Part shown: positions 8,736 to 15,016 of the stretch, piece after piece | Layout of the letters: each line of letters begins with the position of its first letter | Numbering within the stretch: the stretch's first letter is position 1 | NCBI GenBank assembly: GCA_964596645.1 | Contig: CAZQVB010000064.1 | Location: 1 to 17,638 of the forward strand | DNA: 17,638 bases | Direction of reading: 5' to 3' | Origin: CAVQEK01 sp964596645 | Lineage (GTDB): Bacteria > Bacteroidota > Bacteroidia > Cytophagales > Cyclobacteriaceae | Program-made: the position numbers and the translations under genes | The notes under the pieces: model-generated | Database searches by the model: none | What the model was told of the DNA's origin: nothing | The model's input: the letters and a program-made list of their open reading frames with translations, nothing else

Positions 8736-10430
8736 TTACTGGTTTTTCCGCAAAGCAGCCACTTCAGCGGGCGTTATGGCGCTGGCTTCATTGCCCCACT
8801 GATTTCTGATAAAGGTGAGCACATCGGCGATCTGCTGATCGCTGAGGAAGGCGTGTGACGCCATGGCATTTTGATATATCTCTCCGTTTATTTCCACAGG
8901 CTCACTCAGGCCGTCGAGCAGTACGTTGATCAGCCTCTGCTTGTCGCCAGTCACCCAGTCGGTGTTGACCAGGGGTGGGTTCATGCCGGGGGCGCCTTTG
9001 CCGTTTTCCATATGGCAGGGCAGGCAGTATGCGTCATATACAGCTTTGCCTGAGGCCAGTTCCTTACTGAGTGGTTCCTGTTCTTGCTCCTCTTCATCCG
9101 TGCGCTGTACCATGGCGGTATGTGCAGGCTTCTCTTCAGGCACACCTTCCGGATAGTACATGATGCGCCAAATTCTGCCTACTTGTGAGTCGACTACGTA
9201 AAGCGATCCGTCGGGCCCTTCGGCTAGGCCGCATGGGCGAAAGCGTGCTTCATTGTTGCTTTTGATGGGCTCGCCTCCTTTGAACCCGTCAGCAAATACT
9301 TCCCACTTGCCGGAAGGCACACCGTCTTGCACGGGTTGAAAAACCACATTGTAGCCGGCCTGTGTATGGCCCAGCCTGTTCCACGAGCCGTGAAAAGCGA
9401 TAAAAGCGCCATTTTTATATTTTTCCGGAAACTGATCGCCCTGATAAAAAAGCAGGTCGTTGGGTCCCCAGTGTCTGGGAAAGCCTACCAGCGGTTCTTC
9501 AATGTTTTCACATCGACCTACTTCACCACTGCCACCGCCGTATTCGGGGTTGAGTAGTTTTTGTTTTTTGAACTGATCCCAATAGCAGTAAGGCCAGCCA
9601 AAGTCGTCGCCTTCATCTACCTTCAGCAGCTCCTCGGCAGGCAGCTCCAGGTTATCTTCTTCTGTGTACAAATCGGGCCAGAACCGGTGCAGGTCGTCGC
9701 GGCCGTGCTGGAGCACGTACAGGCTGTTTACTTTATCGTTCCAGGTGATGGCCACGGCATTGCGTATACCGGTGGCATATCGATGAGCCAAAGTCTGCTG
9801 CTGATTGAGCGAATCGTCGCTAAAGCGCCAGATGCCGGCGCGTGTTTCCAACTCTACACATGGGTCTATGCCAGGCGAGCCTTTCGTTCTTTTCTCCTGC
9901 TGGCAGGCGTTGGAAAAAGAACCTATGTTCACCAGCATATTTCCCTTTCCATCAAATGCAAAAGGTTTTTCCATGTGACCGGAGCCATCCACCATGTACA
10001 CCAGCGTGTCGGCCCGTTGCTCTGGCAGCAGTTGATCGTCTGGCAGTAGAGAGCGCATTACTTTGGTGCGGGTGGAATAATACAAATAGCCTTTGTGCAA
10101 TTCTATACCCGTGCCATATGCCTTAGAAAACCCTTCGATCACATCGGCACGACCGTCGCCGGTGGAGTCGCGCAGTGCAATAATGGCCGGACCGTCATCT
10201 TCAGATTTGCGCAGGTGTACGTAGATGTCGCCATTCTCCCGCACTACCGCATGCCGTGCACGACCCAGATCATCGGCTACCACCGCAGCAGCAAAATTGG
10301 CCGGCAGCAATATGCCGCCATTGCCTTCGTCGGGTAGTATCACTTTGGGGGTTTCTTCCTGAGGCTCTTGCTTGCAGCCGACAGACAGTATAAAGAGCAG
10401 TAAAAATGAAAATATGGATGAAATGCGCAT
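8736..10430 (-). CDS. Glucose/sorbosone dehydrogenase-type beta-propeller fused to cytochrome c, lipoprotein
   Basis: The protein has 564 residues. Residues 1-19 form a lipoprotein signal (LSVGC, lipidated Cys19), placing it in the cell envelope. Residues about 35-430 match the soluble PQQ sugar dehydrogenase (GSDH) propeller: 'GIRNAVAITW' carries an Arg-Asn pair (223-224) like that near PQQ in the Acinetobacter enzyme, then 'DDFGWPYC', 'AFHGSWNR' and 'FRPCGLAEGPDGSLYVVD'. After an acidic linker (445-453) comes a class I cytochrome c domain with heme motif C469-L-P-C472-H473 and probable distal Met523 ('QNAMASH'). Electrons from sugar or aldehyde oxidation would pass internally from PQQ to heme and on to the respiratory chain. 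The substrate cannot be read from sequence. ATG 10430 gives the lipoprotein signal directly. No PQQ biosynthesis genes are in the window. Confidence 0.88.
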   Translation of the reverse strand: MRISSIFSFLLLFILSVGCKQEPQEETPKVILPDEGNGGILLPANFAAAVVADDLGRARHAVVRENGDIYVHLRKSEDDGPAIIALRDSTGDGRADVIEGFSKAYGTGIELHKGYLYYSTRTKVMRSLLPDDQLLPEQRADTLVYMVDGSGHMEKPFAFDGKGNMLVNIGSFSNACQQEKRTKGSPGIDPCVELETRAGIWRFSDDSLNQQQTLAHRYATGIRNAVAITWNDKVNSLYVLQHGRDDLHRFWPDLYTEEDNLELPAEELLKVDEGDDFGWPYCYWDQFKKQKLLNPEYGGGSGEVGRCENIEEPLVGFPRHWGPNDLLFYQGDQFPEKYKNGAFIAFHGSWNRLGHTQAGYNVVFQPVQDGVPSGKWEVFADGFKGGEPIKSNNEARFRPCGLAEGPDGSLYVVDSQVGRIWRIMYYPEGVPEEKPAHTAMVQRTDEEEQEQEPLSKELASGKAVYDAYCLPCHMENGKGAPGMNPPLVNTDWVTGDKQRLINVLLDGLSEPVEINGEIYQNAMASHAFLSDQQIADVLTFIRNQWGNEASAITPAEVAALRKNQ

Positions 10431-10499
10431 GACGTGTTTGCTATGGATACAGGCGCAAATAATAAAGAAATTTTGAATATTGCCCGATATTAGCGCACT

Positions 10500-10556
10500 A
10501 TGAAAACAGAGAAAAGTGTTATCGACCGCTCACCCTTGCCCGGAGGCTTTAATTGA
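10500..10556 (+). CDS. Possible 18-aa leader peptide overlapping the next tiny ORF
   Basis: The frame reads MKTEKSVIDRSPLPGGFN and stops with a TGA whose A is the first base of the next ATG (TGATG, 10554-10558). Such an overlap is typical of translational coupling. It is too short for any family assignment. It diverges from the dehydrogenase gene starting at 10430. Chance is a fair alternative. Confidence 0.25.
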   Translation: MKTEKSVIDRSPLPGGFN

Positions 10557-10642
10557 TGAAAAGACTTTGGCGATATATAAAAATACTGCTGCTGGTGGTG
10601 GGCATAGTGCTGCTGATCGACCTGCTGCTCAAACTGTTGTAA
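10556..10642 (+). CDS. Possible single-span membrane micropeptide (28 aa)
   Basis: ATG at 10556 gives 28 residues starting MKRLWRYIKI, then an almost uninterrupted Leu/Val/Ile/Gly stretch broken only by one Asp, ending LLKLL. Basic residues at the N-terminus followed by one hydrophobic span is what a genuine small membrane protein looks like. It overlaps the 18-aa frame by one base and lies 135 bp upstream of the peroxiredoxin start. The run of CTG codons could also produce this by accident. No family is recognised. Confidence 0.4.
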   Translation: MKRLWRYIKILLLVVGIVLLIDLLLKLL

Positions 10643-10717
10643 ACATGGGCCTGTTCGGTTTAAGTGCGACAGTGTTGTTAACATTCCCGGCAAAATATCG
10701 TTTTCCAATTACCCATA

Positions 10718-10758
10718 CAGACATACGCATTGCAGTGTGTCTGTTTTTTTTCACTGCA
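10718..10758 (+). promoter_or_regulatory. Terminator hairpin with competing alternative hairpin upstream of the peroxiredoxin gene
   Basis: Stem 1: CAGACATAC (10718-10726) pairs with GTGTGTCTG (10735-10743), nine pairs including one G-U, loop of 8 nt, followed directly by eight T (10744-10751). This is a textbook intrinsic-terminator shape. Stem 2: TGCAGTG (10731-10737) pairs perfectly with CACTGCA (10752-10758) and would consume the loop and part of the 3' arm of stem 1, so only one can form. The coding start follows 18 nt later. The structure either ends transcripts from the tiny ORFs or acts as an attenuator for the peroxiredoxin. A weak TTG (10675) / TATC (10696) pair could place a promoter just upstream. 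Confidence 0.55.
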
Positions 10759-10776
10759 CTAAAAACCAACAAAATC

Positions 10777-11412
10777 ATGAGTTTACGATTAGGAGATCAG
10801 GCACCAAATTTTCAGGCCGACACCACCGAGGGTCACATCGATTTTCACCAGTGGCTCGGCAGCGGCTGGGGCGTTTTGTTTTCACACCCTGCCGATTTCA
10901 CACCCGTATGCACCACAGAACTGGGCATGACGGCCAAGCTAAAAGACGACTTTGCCAAGCGGAACACCAAAGTAGTGGCTGTGAGCGTAGACCCGGTGGA
11001 TTCGCACAAAGGCTGGGTGAAGGACATCAACGAAACGCAGAATACCAATGTGAACTTCCCCATTATTGCCGATCCCGACCGCCAGGTAGCTTCGCTCTAC
11101 GACATGATTCACCCCAATGCCGACAACAACCTGACCGTGCGCTCACTGTTCGTGATAGACCCCAACAAAAAGATCAGGCTGATCATAACCTACCCGGCAT
11201 CTTGCGGTCGCAACTTCAATGAGATCATGCGCGTGATTGATTCGCTGCAGCTAACCGACAACTATGCCGTAGCTACACCGGCCAACTGGGAAGACGGCCA
11301 GGATGTGGTGGTGGCACCATCAATCAAAACAGAAGATATTCCCTCAAAATTCCCGAAAGGGTTTAAGGAAATAAAGCCCTACCTGCGCACTACGCCGCAA
11401 CCCAATAAATAA
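10777..11412 (+). CDS. 1-Cys peroxiredoxin (Prx6/AhpC-TSA family)
   Basis: This thiol peroxidase reduces H2O2 and alkyl hydroperoxides in the cytoplasm. The protein has 211 residues, near the family's usual length of about 210-225. The peroxidatic motif is 'HPADFTPVCTTELG' with C45; the conserved Arg of the active site is R122 in 'TVRSLFVIDP'. The C-terminal 'GRNFNEIMRVIDSLQLTDN' and 'NWEDGQDVVVAPS' are typical of Prx6. A second cysteine, C143, sits in 'YPASCGRN'; whether it acts as a resolving Cys is unknown. The frame is open much further upstream, but that part covers the terminator-like hairpin and has no protein-like character, so I start at ATG 10777, where the family N-terminus MSLRLGDQAPNF begins. 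It is convergent with arsC and closed by a shared terminator. Confidence 0.93.
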   Translation: MSLRLGDQAPNFQADTTEGHIDFHQWLGSGWGVLFSHPADFTPVCTTELGMTAKLKDDFAKRNTKVVAVSVDPVDSHKGWVKDINETQNTNVNFPIIADPDRQVASLYDMIHPNADNNLTVRSLFVIDPNKKIRLIITYPASCGRNFNEIMRVIDSLQLTDNYAVATPANWEDGQDVVVAPSIKTEDIPSKFPKGFKEIKPYLRTTPQPNK

Positions 11413-11443
11413 TCTTACTGATGGTGCTTCCAGATGATGGCGC

Positions 11444-11487
11444 CACAAAAAGAGGCTGTTCCTGATTAGGGACAGCCTCTTTTTGTG
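11444..11487. terminator. Bidirectional intrinsic terminator between the peroxiredoxin gene and arsC
   Basis: CACAAAAAGAGGCTGT (11444-11459) is a perfect 16-bp inverted repeat of ACAGCCTCTTTTTGTG (11472-11487), with a 12-nt loop. The stem supplies a T-tract on both strands. It lies 31 bp after the peroxiredoxin stop and 23 bp after the arsC stop, so it serves both convergent units. Confidence 0.92.
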
Positions 11488-11510
11488 CACACGTATTACT
11501 TGCGAAGGTG

Positions 11511-12266
11511 CTACACTTGCGACATAAGAAAGAACATTTCTGCGGCGATCTGCCTGCAGCGCAAGTCGTACTGCGCAGCTTCGTGGTCGGTGCCGTCGGC
11601 CACCTTAGGATCTTCGTAAGGTATGGGCACACGCAGCGCAGCACCTGGTATGATCGGGCATGAGGCGTCGGCCTGGGAGCAGGTCATGATCGCTGCAAAG
11701 TCTTTTGCGGGGTTGTGAGGGTCATCGTATTTTTTGGAGAAACAAGTCATTGCCGTGGCGCTTTCAGTGTATTTCACACGGTAATGCGGATTTTCACCAC
11801 CCGGGTCTTCCACTTCAAAACCGGATCGCTGTATAGCCGCCACAGCGCGTGGGTTAAATGCAGTGGCTTCTGTACCGCCAGAGTATGTTTTTACGCCTTC
11901 ATCCACACCGAAATACGCGGCTGCCGTAGCCGCCCAAATTTGGCTCATGTGGCTGCGTCGGCTGTTGTGTGTGCAGATAAAATTGAGATGGGCCACCTGG
12001 CCCTGCTGCCGTTTACCGCGCACATATGTGGCTATCTCTTTTAAATCATTCTTTCGCCCTTCCGGTATAGCCGGTATTTCTGTCAGCACTTCTTCTATAT
12101 ATAGTGCAAGTGGTGGGTACATGTTGGTGGAGTTTGTGGTGTGACTGTCTGATAACGTTGGTGTGCCTTTGCCTGGCGCATTGGCTATACGCTGCTCGGT
12201 AGCCTTTGGAGAACAAGTTGTCCAAAGCAACGCCACTACAGGCAATAATAGAATGGATGATTTCAT
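11511..12266 (-). CDS. arsC: Arsenate reductase, LMW-phosphatase/thioredoxin type, with N-terminal export signal
   Basis: It is predicted to reduce arsenate to arsenite using a Cys triad. There are 251 residues from ATG 12266. The catalytic P-loop is C98-THNSRRS (98-105), matching CxxNSxRS of LMW tyrosine phosphatase-like ArsC. C196 and C203 in 'MTCSQADASCP' have the same 7-residue spacing as C82 and C89 of B. subtilis ArsC. D219 in 'IPYEDPK' fits the Asp-loop general acid. Unusually, residues 1-18 look like a lipoprotein signal (hydrophobic core, then TTC18) followed by a low-complexity linker to residue 48. Starting at internal Met49 (12122) would give a 203-aa cytosolic form like ordinary relatives. 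The frame is also open upstream to 12479, but that overlaps arsM and was rejected. It is last in arsR-arsM-arsC, 130 bp behind arsM. Confidence 0.9.
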   Translation of the reverse strand: MKSSILLLPVVALLWTTCSPKATEQRIANAPGKGTPTLSDSHTTNSTNMYPPLALYIEEVLTEIPAIPEGRKNDLKEIATYVRGKRQQGQVAHLNFICTHNSRRSHMSQIWAATAAAYFGVDEGVKTYSGGTEATAFNPRAVAAIQRSGFEVEDPGGENPHYRVKYTESATAMTCFSKKYDDPHNPAKDFAAIMTCSQADASCPIIPGAALRVPIPYEDPKVADGTDHEAAQYDLRCRQIAAEMFFLMSQV

Positions 12267-12296
12267 GGTCGTGATTTGTTTTGTGAAAGTGGTAAA

Positions 12297-12320
12297 GGAA
12301 AGGGCATTATCACCCTTTCC
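12297..12320. other. Stem-loop between arsM and arsC
   Basis: GGAAAGGG (12297-12304) pairs perfectly with CCCTTTCC (12313-12320) around an 8-nt loop. It sits 76 bp after the arsM stop and 31 bp before the arsC ATG. No strong T-run follows on the minus strand, so partial termination, mRNA processing or a start-region stem are all possible. Confidence 0.45.
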
Positions 12321-12396
12321 GATAAAGCCGGTATAGCAGCTATTAGGCAGCACAACAGCCTGTGAAGCGCCATGCCTGGTGTAAGGTGAAATACGA

Positions 12397-13269
12397 TCAA
12401 CAACACCCGGAGCCGGGGTGACACATGTTGGTGTGCTTGTCGGTTGCTGACGCGTCTGCTGCCCCCGGTTTTTCCGCATATACCGTTATGCTAAAAATGC
12501 CGGTATTGTTGTGATGAAACGCCGCGATGGCCTCTTCATCGAGGTATCGGGAGAGTATATCATCGGGTATTACGATGGACTTTTCCTTCTGCAGCACCAC
12601 ATGCGTAAAACCGGCCTGTTCGATCAGCCCCAGGTAATGGTCTTTCTGAATGGCCCCGGCCACGCAGCCGGCATACATTTCGGCATCTTGCTGCAGGGCT
12701 TGTGGCAGATCGCCCACCAGCACAATGTCGGAGATGCTGAAATGCCCGCCCGGCTTCAGTACCCGATATATTTCCGCGATCACCTTTTGCTTATCGGGCA
12801 CCAGGTTGAGCACACAATTGCTCACCACCACATCGGCCACATCATCGTTTACCGGCATATTGTCGATATCGCCTTCCCTGAATTCCACATTGTGAAAACC
12901 CAGTTTTTCTGCGTTCTGCCGGGCTTTGGCGATCATGGTTGGGGTGAAGTCGATACCGATCACCTTGCCCTCGGGGCCGGTTTCGTGTCGGGCTACAAAG
13001 CAATCGTTGCCGGCGCCGGAGCCCAGGTCTATCACAGTGTTGCCTTTGGCTATGCGGGCATATTGGGTGGGCAATCCACAGCCCAGTCCGAGATCGGCCT
13101 CGGCATTGTAGCCCTCCAGGCCGCTGTAGTCGTCCATCATGATGTTGTACACCTTTCCGGCTGTGGTGGTGGCCCCGCAGCACGAGGCGGCATTCACTGC
13201 TTTGTCTTGTAGCGCTATAGTACTGTACTTTTCACGCACCATATGTTTCAGTTGCTCATCATTTTTCAT
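12397..13269 (-). CDS. arsM: Arsenite S-adenosylmethionine methyltransferase
   Basis: This cytosolic class I methyltransferase converts As(III) to methylated arsenicals using SAM. There are 290 residues, the normal ArsM length. The SAM-binding motif is 'VIDLGSGAGNDCFVA' (79-93), with 'GIDFTPTMIAKAR' carrying the acidic residue D107. Cysteines likely to hold arsenite are C64 ('LGLGCGLP'), C152 ('SNCVLNL') and C202 ('YAGCVAGA'), the conserved trio seen in functional ArsM proteins. There is also a C30-C31 pair and a C-terminal 'CHPGSGCC' tail, which could bind trivalent arsenic. ATG 13269 gives the expected N-terminus, MKNDEQLKHMVREKYS. A probable ArsR site lies 20 bp upstream of it, and arsR ends 55 bp upstream. 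Confidence 0.96.
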   Translation of the reverse strand: MKNDEQLKHMVREKYSTIALQDKAVNAASCCGATTTAGKVYNIMMDDYSGLEGYNAEADLGLGCGLPTQYARIAKGNTVIDLGSGAGNDCFVARHETGPEGKVIGIDFTPTMIAKARQNAEKLGFHNVEFREGDIDNMPVNDDVADVVVSNCVLNLVPDKQKVIAEIYRVLKPGGHFSISDIVLVGDLPQALQQDAEMYAGCVAGAIQKDHYLGLIEQAGFTHVVLQKEKSIVIPDDILSRYLDEEAIAAFHHNNTGIFSITVYAEKPGAADASATDKHTNMCHPGSGCC

Positions 13270-13288
13270 GTGTGTATTTCATTATGTT

Positions 13289-13304
13289 ATTGCAATATGG
13301 CGAT
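13289..13304 (-). promoter_or_regulatory. Probable ArsR-binding site upstream of arsM
   Basis: ATTGCAATATGGCGAT differs at only two adjacent bases from the site upstream of arsR (13680-13695) and ends 20 bp before the arsM ATG. TATTGCAATA (13288-13297) within it is a perfect palindrome. Just upstream on the minus strand lies another palindrome, ATTGTTT-T-AAACAAT (13303-13317). An internal operator or promoter for arsM is inferred. Confidence 0.55.
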
Positions 13305-13323
13305 TGTTTTAAACAATTTTTTT

Positions 13324-13659
13324 TTAGCAGCAGTCGTCAGTTGACCGGGGTTTGAACTGCTTGAACGTATCGTTGAAAAGCTTGCTGATCTCTGCCCAGC
13401 GTGCCGGATTGATGCAGTAACTTACTCTAGAGCCTTCGATGATACCCTGAATGATCCCGATCTCTTTGAGTTCGCGCAGGTGCTGGCTGATTGTAGCCTG
13501 CGCAAGGCCCAGCTCCCCTACCAGGTCGCCATTGACGCAGGCGTTGATCTTGAGCAAGTGATGAATGATGGCCACACGAGCCGGATGCGCAAACGCCTTG
13601 GCGGCCCTGGCCAATGTGTTGTGACTTTCAGAAAACAAACCAGTCTTGGTGACGCCCAT
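13324..13659 (-). CDS. arsR: ArsR/SmtB-family metalloregulatory repressor
   Basis: This winged-helix repressor is predicted to leave DNA on binding As(III). From ATG 13659 the protein has 111 residues; a TTG start at 13686 would add nine, but those codons overlap the probable operator and the -7 element, so I prefer ATG. The recognition helix region is 'AQATISQHLRELKEIGII', followed by the wing 'IIEGSRVSYCINP'. The classical ArsR metal box ELCVCDL is replaced by 'INACVNGDL', which has only one Cys (C41). Other cysteines are C82 in the wing and a C-terminal C110-C111 pair, so the metal site may combine C-terminal cysteines, as in atypical ArsR proteins. It is first in the arsR-arsM-arsC operon and likely autoregulated. 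Confidence 0.93.
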   Translation of the reverse strand: MGVTKTGLFSESHNTLARAAKAFAHPARVAIIHHLLKINACVNGDLVGELGLAQATISQHLRELKEIGIIQGIIEGSRVSYCINPARWAEISKLFNDTFKQFKPRSTDDCC

Positions 13660-13679
13660 AGGTTGGTAGTGATTACTTG

Positions 13680-13714
13680 ATTGCAATATTACGATGGGTT
13701 ATTGATAAAACCAA
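13680..13714 (-). promoter_or_regulatory. arsR promoter with overlapping ArsR operator
   Basis: On the minus strand, TTG (13714-13712) is followed after 20 bp by TAATATTG (13691-13684), one mismatch from TAnnTTTG. The -7 element is covered by the 16-bp site ATTGCAATATTACGAT (13680-13695), nearly identical to the one before arsM. The site ends 21 bp before the arsR ATG at 13659, which fits promoter occlusion by the repressor. Confidence 0.6.
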
Positions 13715-13754
13715 GCAGAAGCAAATCACTTAAAAGACTAAATTATTTAGTATT

Positions 13755-15012
13755 TAATCTCTGGGACAGGATTTATGTGAATTGAAGATGGACAGGATTA
13801 AATTGTCTGGAACAGGATTTATGTGATTACAAGATGAACAGGATTTTGGTATTTCGGGATTTAGGTATGGCCGATGGGCTAAATGTAAGATCTAGTAAGT
13901 AGTCATCTTGTTAATCATTTAATCTGGTAAATCGTCTGGAACAGGATTTATATGATTGCAAGATGTGACGATAAATTGTCTGGAACAGGATTTATGTGAT
14001 TTGAAGATGGACAGGATTTAGGTATGTCGGTGTTTATGTATGGCTGATGGGCTAAGGGTTAGGTTTAGGAAAATCTTGTTAATCATTTAATCTGGTAAAT
14101 CATAGTCAAAGACGATAAAGTGTCTGGAACAGGATTTACATGATCACAAGATGGACAGGATTTTGGTATGCCGGTGTATGTGCATGGCTGATGAGCTAAG
14201 GGTTAGGTTTAGAAAAATATTATTAATCATTTAATCTGGTAAATCATAGTCAAAGACGATAAATTGTCTGGAACAGGATTTACATGATTACTAGATGAAC
14301 AGGATTTTGGTATGCCGGTGTATGTGCATGACTGATGAGCTAAGGGTTAGGTTTAGAAAAATCTTATTAATCATTTAATCTGGTAAATCATAGTCAAAGA
14401 CGATAAATTGTCTGGAACAGGATTTACATGATTCCAAGATGGACAGGATTTGTATATGTTGGGATAGATGTATGGCTGCTGGGCCAAGTGTTGGGTTTAG
14501 GAAGTAATCATCTTGTTTGATATGATTACAAGATGGACAGGATTAGGGTATGTCGGATTTATGTATGGATGATGAGCTAAGGGTTATGCTTAGGAAAATC
14601 TTGTTAATCATTTAATCTGGTAAATCATAGTTGAAGACGATAAGACAGGATTTGTTTATGTCGGATTTATGTATGGATGATGAGCCACATGCAAGATGTA
14701 GTAAGTGGTTATCATGCCCATCATTTAATCTGGTAAATCATAGTCAATGACGATAAATTGTCTGGAACAGGATTTGAATGATTATAAGATGGACATGATT
14801 TAAATATGTCAGATTTATGTATGGCTGCTGGGCCAAGTGTAAGCTGCGGGAAGTAGCCATCCTGTTAATCATTTAATCTGTTAATCGTGGTCAGAGACGA
14901 TAAATAGGATTTGCGTATGTCGGTGTTTATGTATGGCTGATAAGCTAAGGGTTAAGTTTAGGAAAATCTTGTTAATCATTTAATCTGGTAAATCATAGTC
15001 AAAGACGATAAA
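13755..15012. repeat. Degenerate tandem array of hairpin-forming repeats (period 144 bp in the central copies)
   Basis: There are about eight to ten copies of a mosaic unit. The word TGTCTGG recurs at 13977, 14121, 14265 and 14409, exactly 144 bp apart; later copies are shortened or diverged (14518, 14639, 14759, 14899). Each junction carries a left arm containing AATCATTTAATCTGGTAAATC and ending CAAAGAC, a short GATAAATT loop, and a right arm starting GTCTGGAACAGGATTTA. The two arms are imperfect inverted repeats of about 41 nt, sharing blocks GATTTA, GATTA, GAT, AACA and GATT in register. Between hairpins lies a roughly 50-bp spacer (GCTAAGGGTTAGGTTTAG and similar) that is itself conserved. 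There is no open frame. The right end stops after a lone left arm, 4 bp from the stop codon of the lipoprotein at 15017. Confidence 0.9.
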
Positions 15013-15016
15013 TACA

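Noticed and set aside
9561..10049. 162-codon plus-strand frame opposite the sugar dehydrogenase
   Set aside because: Antisense to a well-supported propeller domain; no protein-like features.
10516..10776. N-terminal extension of the peroxiredoxin
   Set aside because: The peroxiredoxin family N-terminus begins at 10777; the upstream part crosses the T8 tract and the terminator-like hairpin.
12267..12479. 71-codon N-terminal extension of arsC
   Set aside because: It would overlap the 3' end of arsM and run through a stem-loop; the sequence is not protein-like.
12511..13212. 233-codon plus-strand open frame opposite arsM
   Set aside because: It lies fully antisense to a clear methyltransferase; the translation shows no domain.
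13303..13320. Plus-strand terminator (ATTGTTT-T-AAACAAT plus T-run) between arsR and arsM
   Set aside because: The stem is short and purely AT-rich apart from one pair per arm, and no plus-strand gene precedes it.
13755..15012. CRISPR array
   Set aside because: The period is 144 bp, repeats are imperfect hairpins, the intervening segments are similar to each other rather than unique, and no cas gene is nearby.
13755..15012. Integron cassette array or attC sites
   Set aside because: Hairpins are tandem without cassette genes, the GTTRRRY core is not evident, and no integrase is present.
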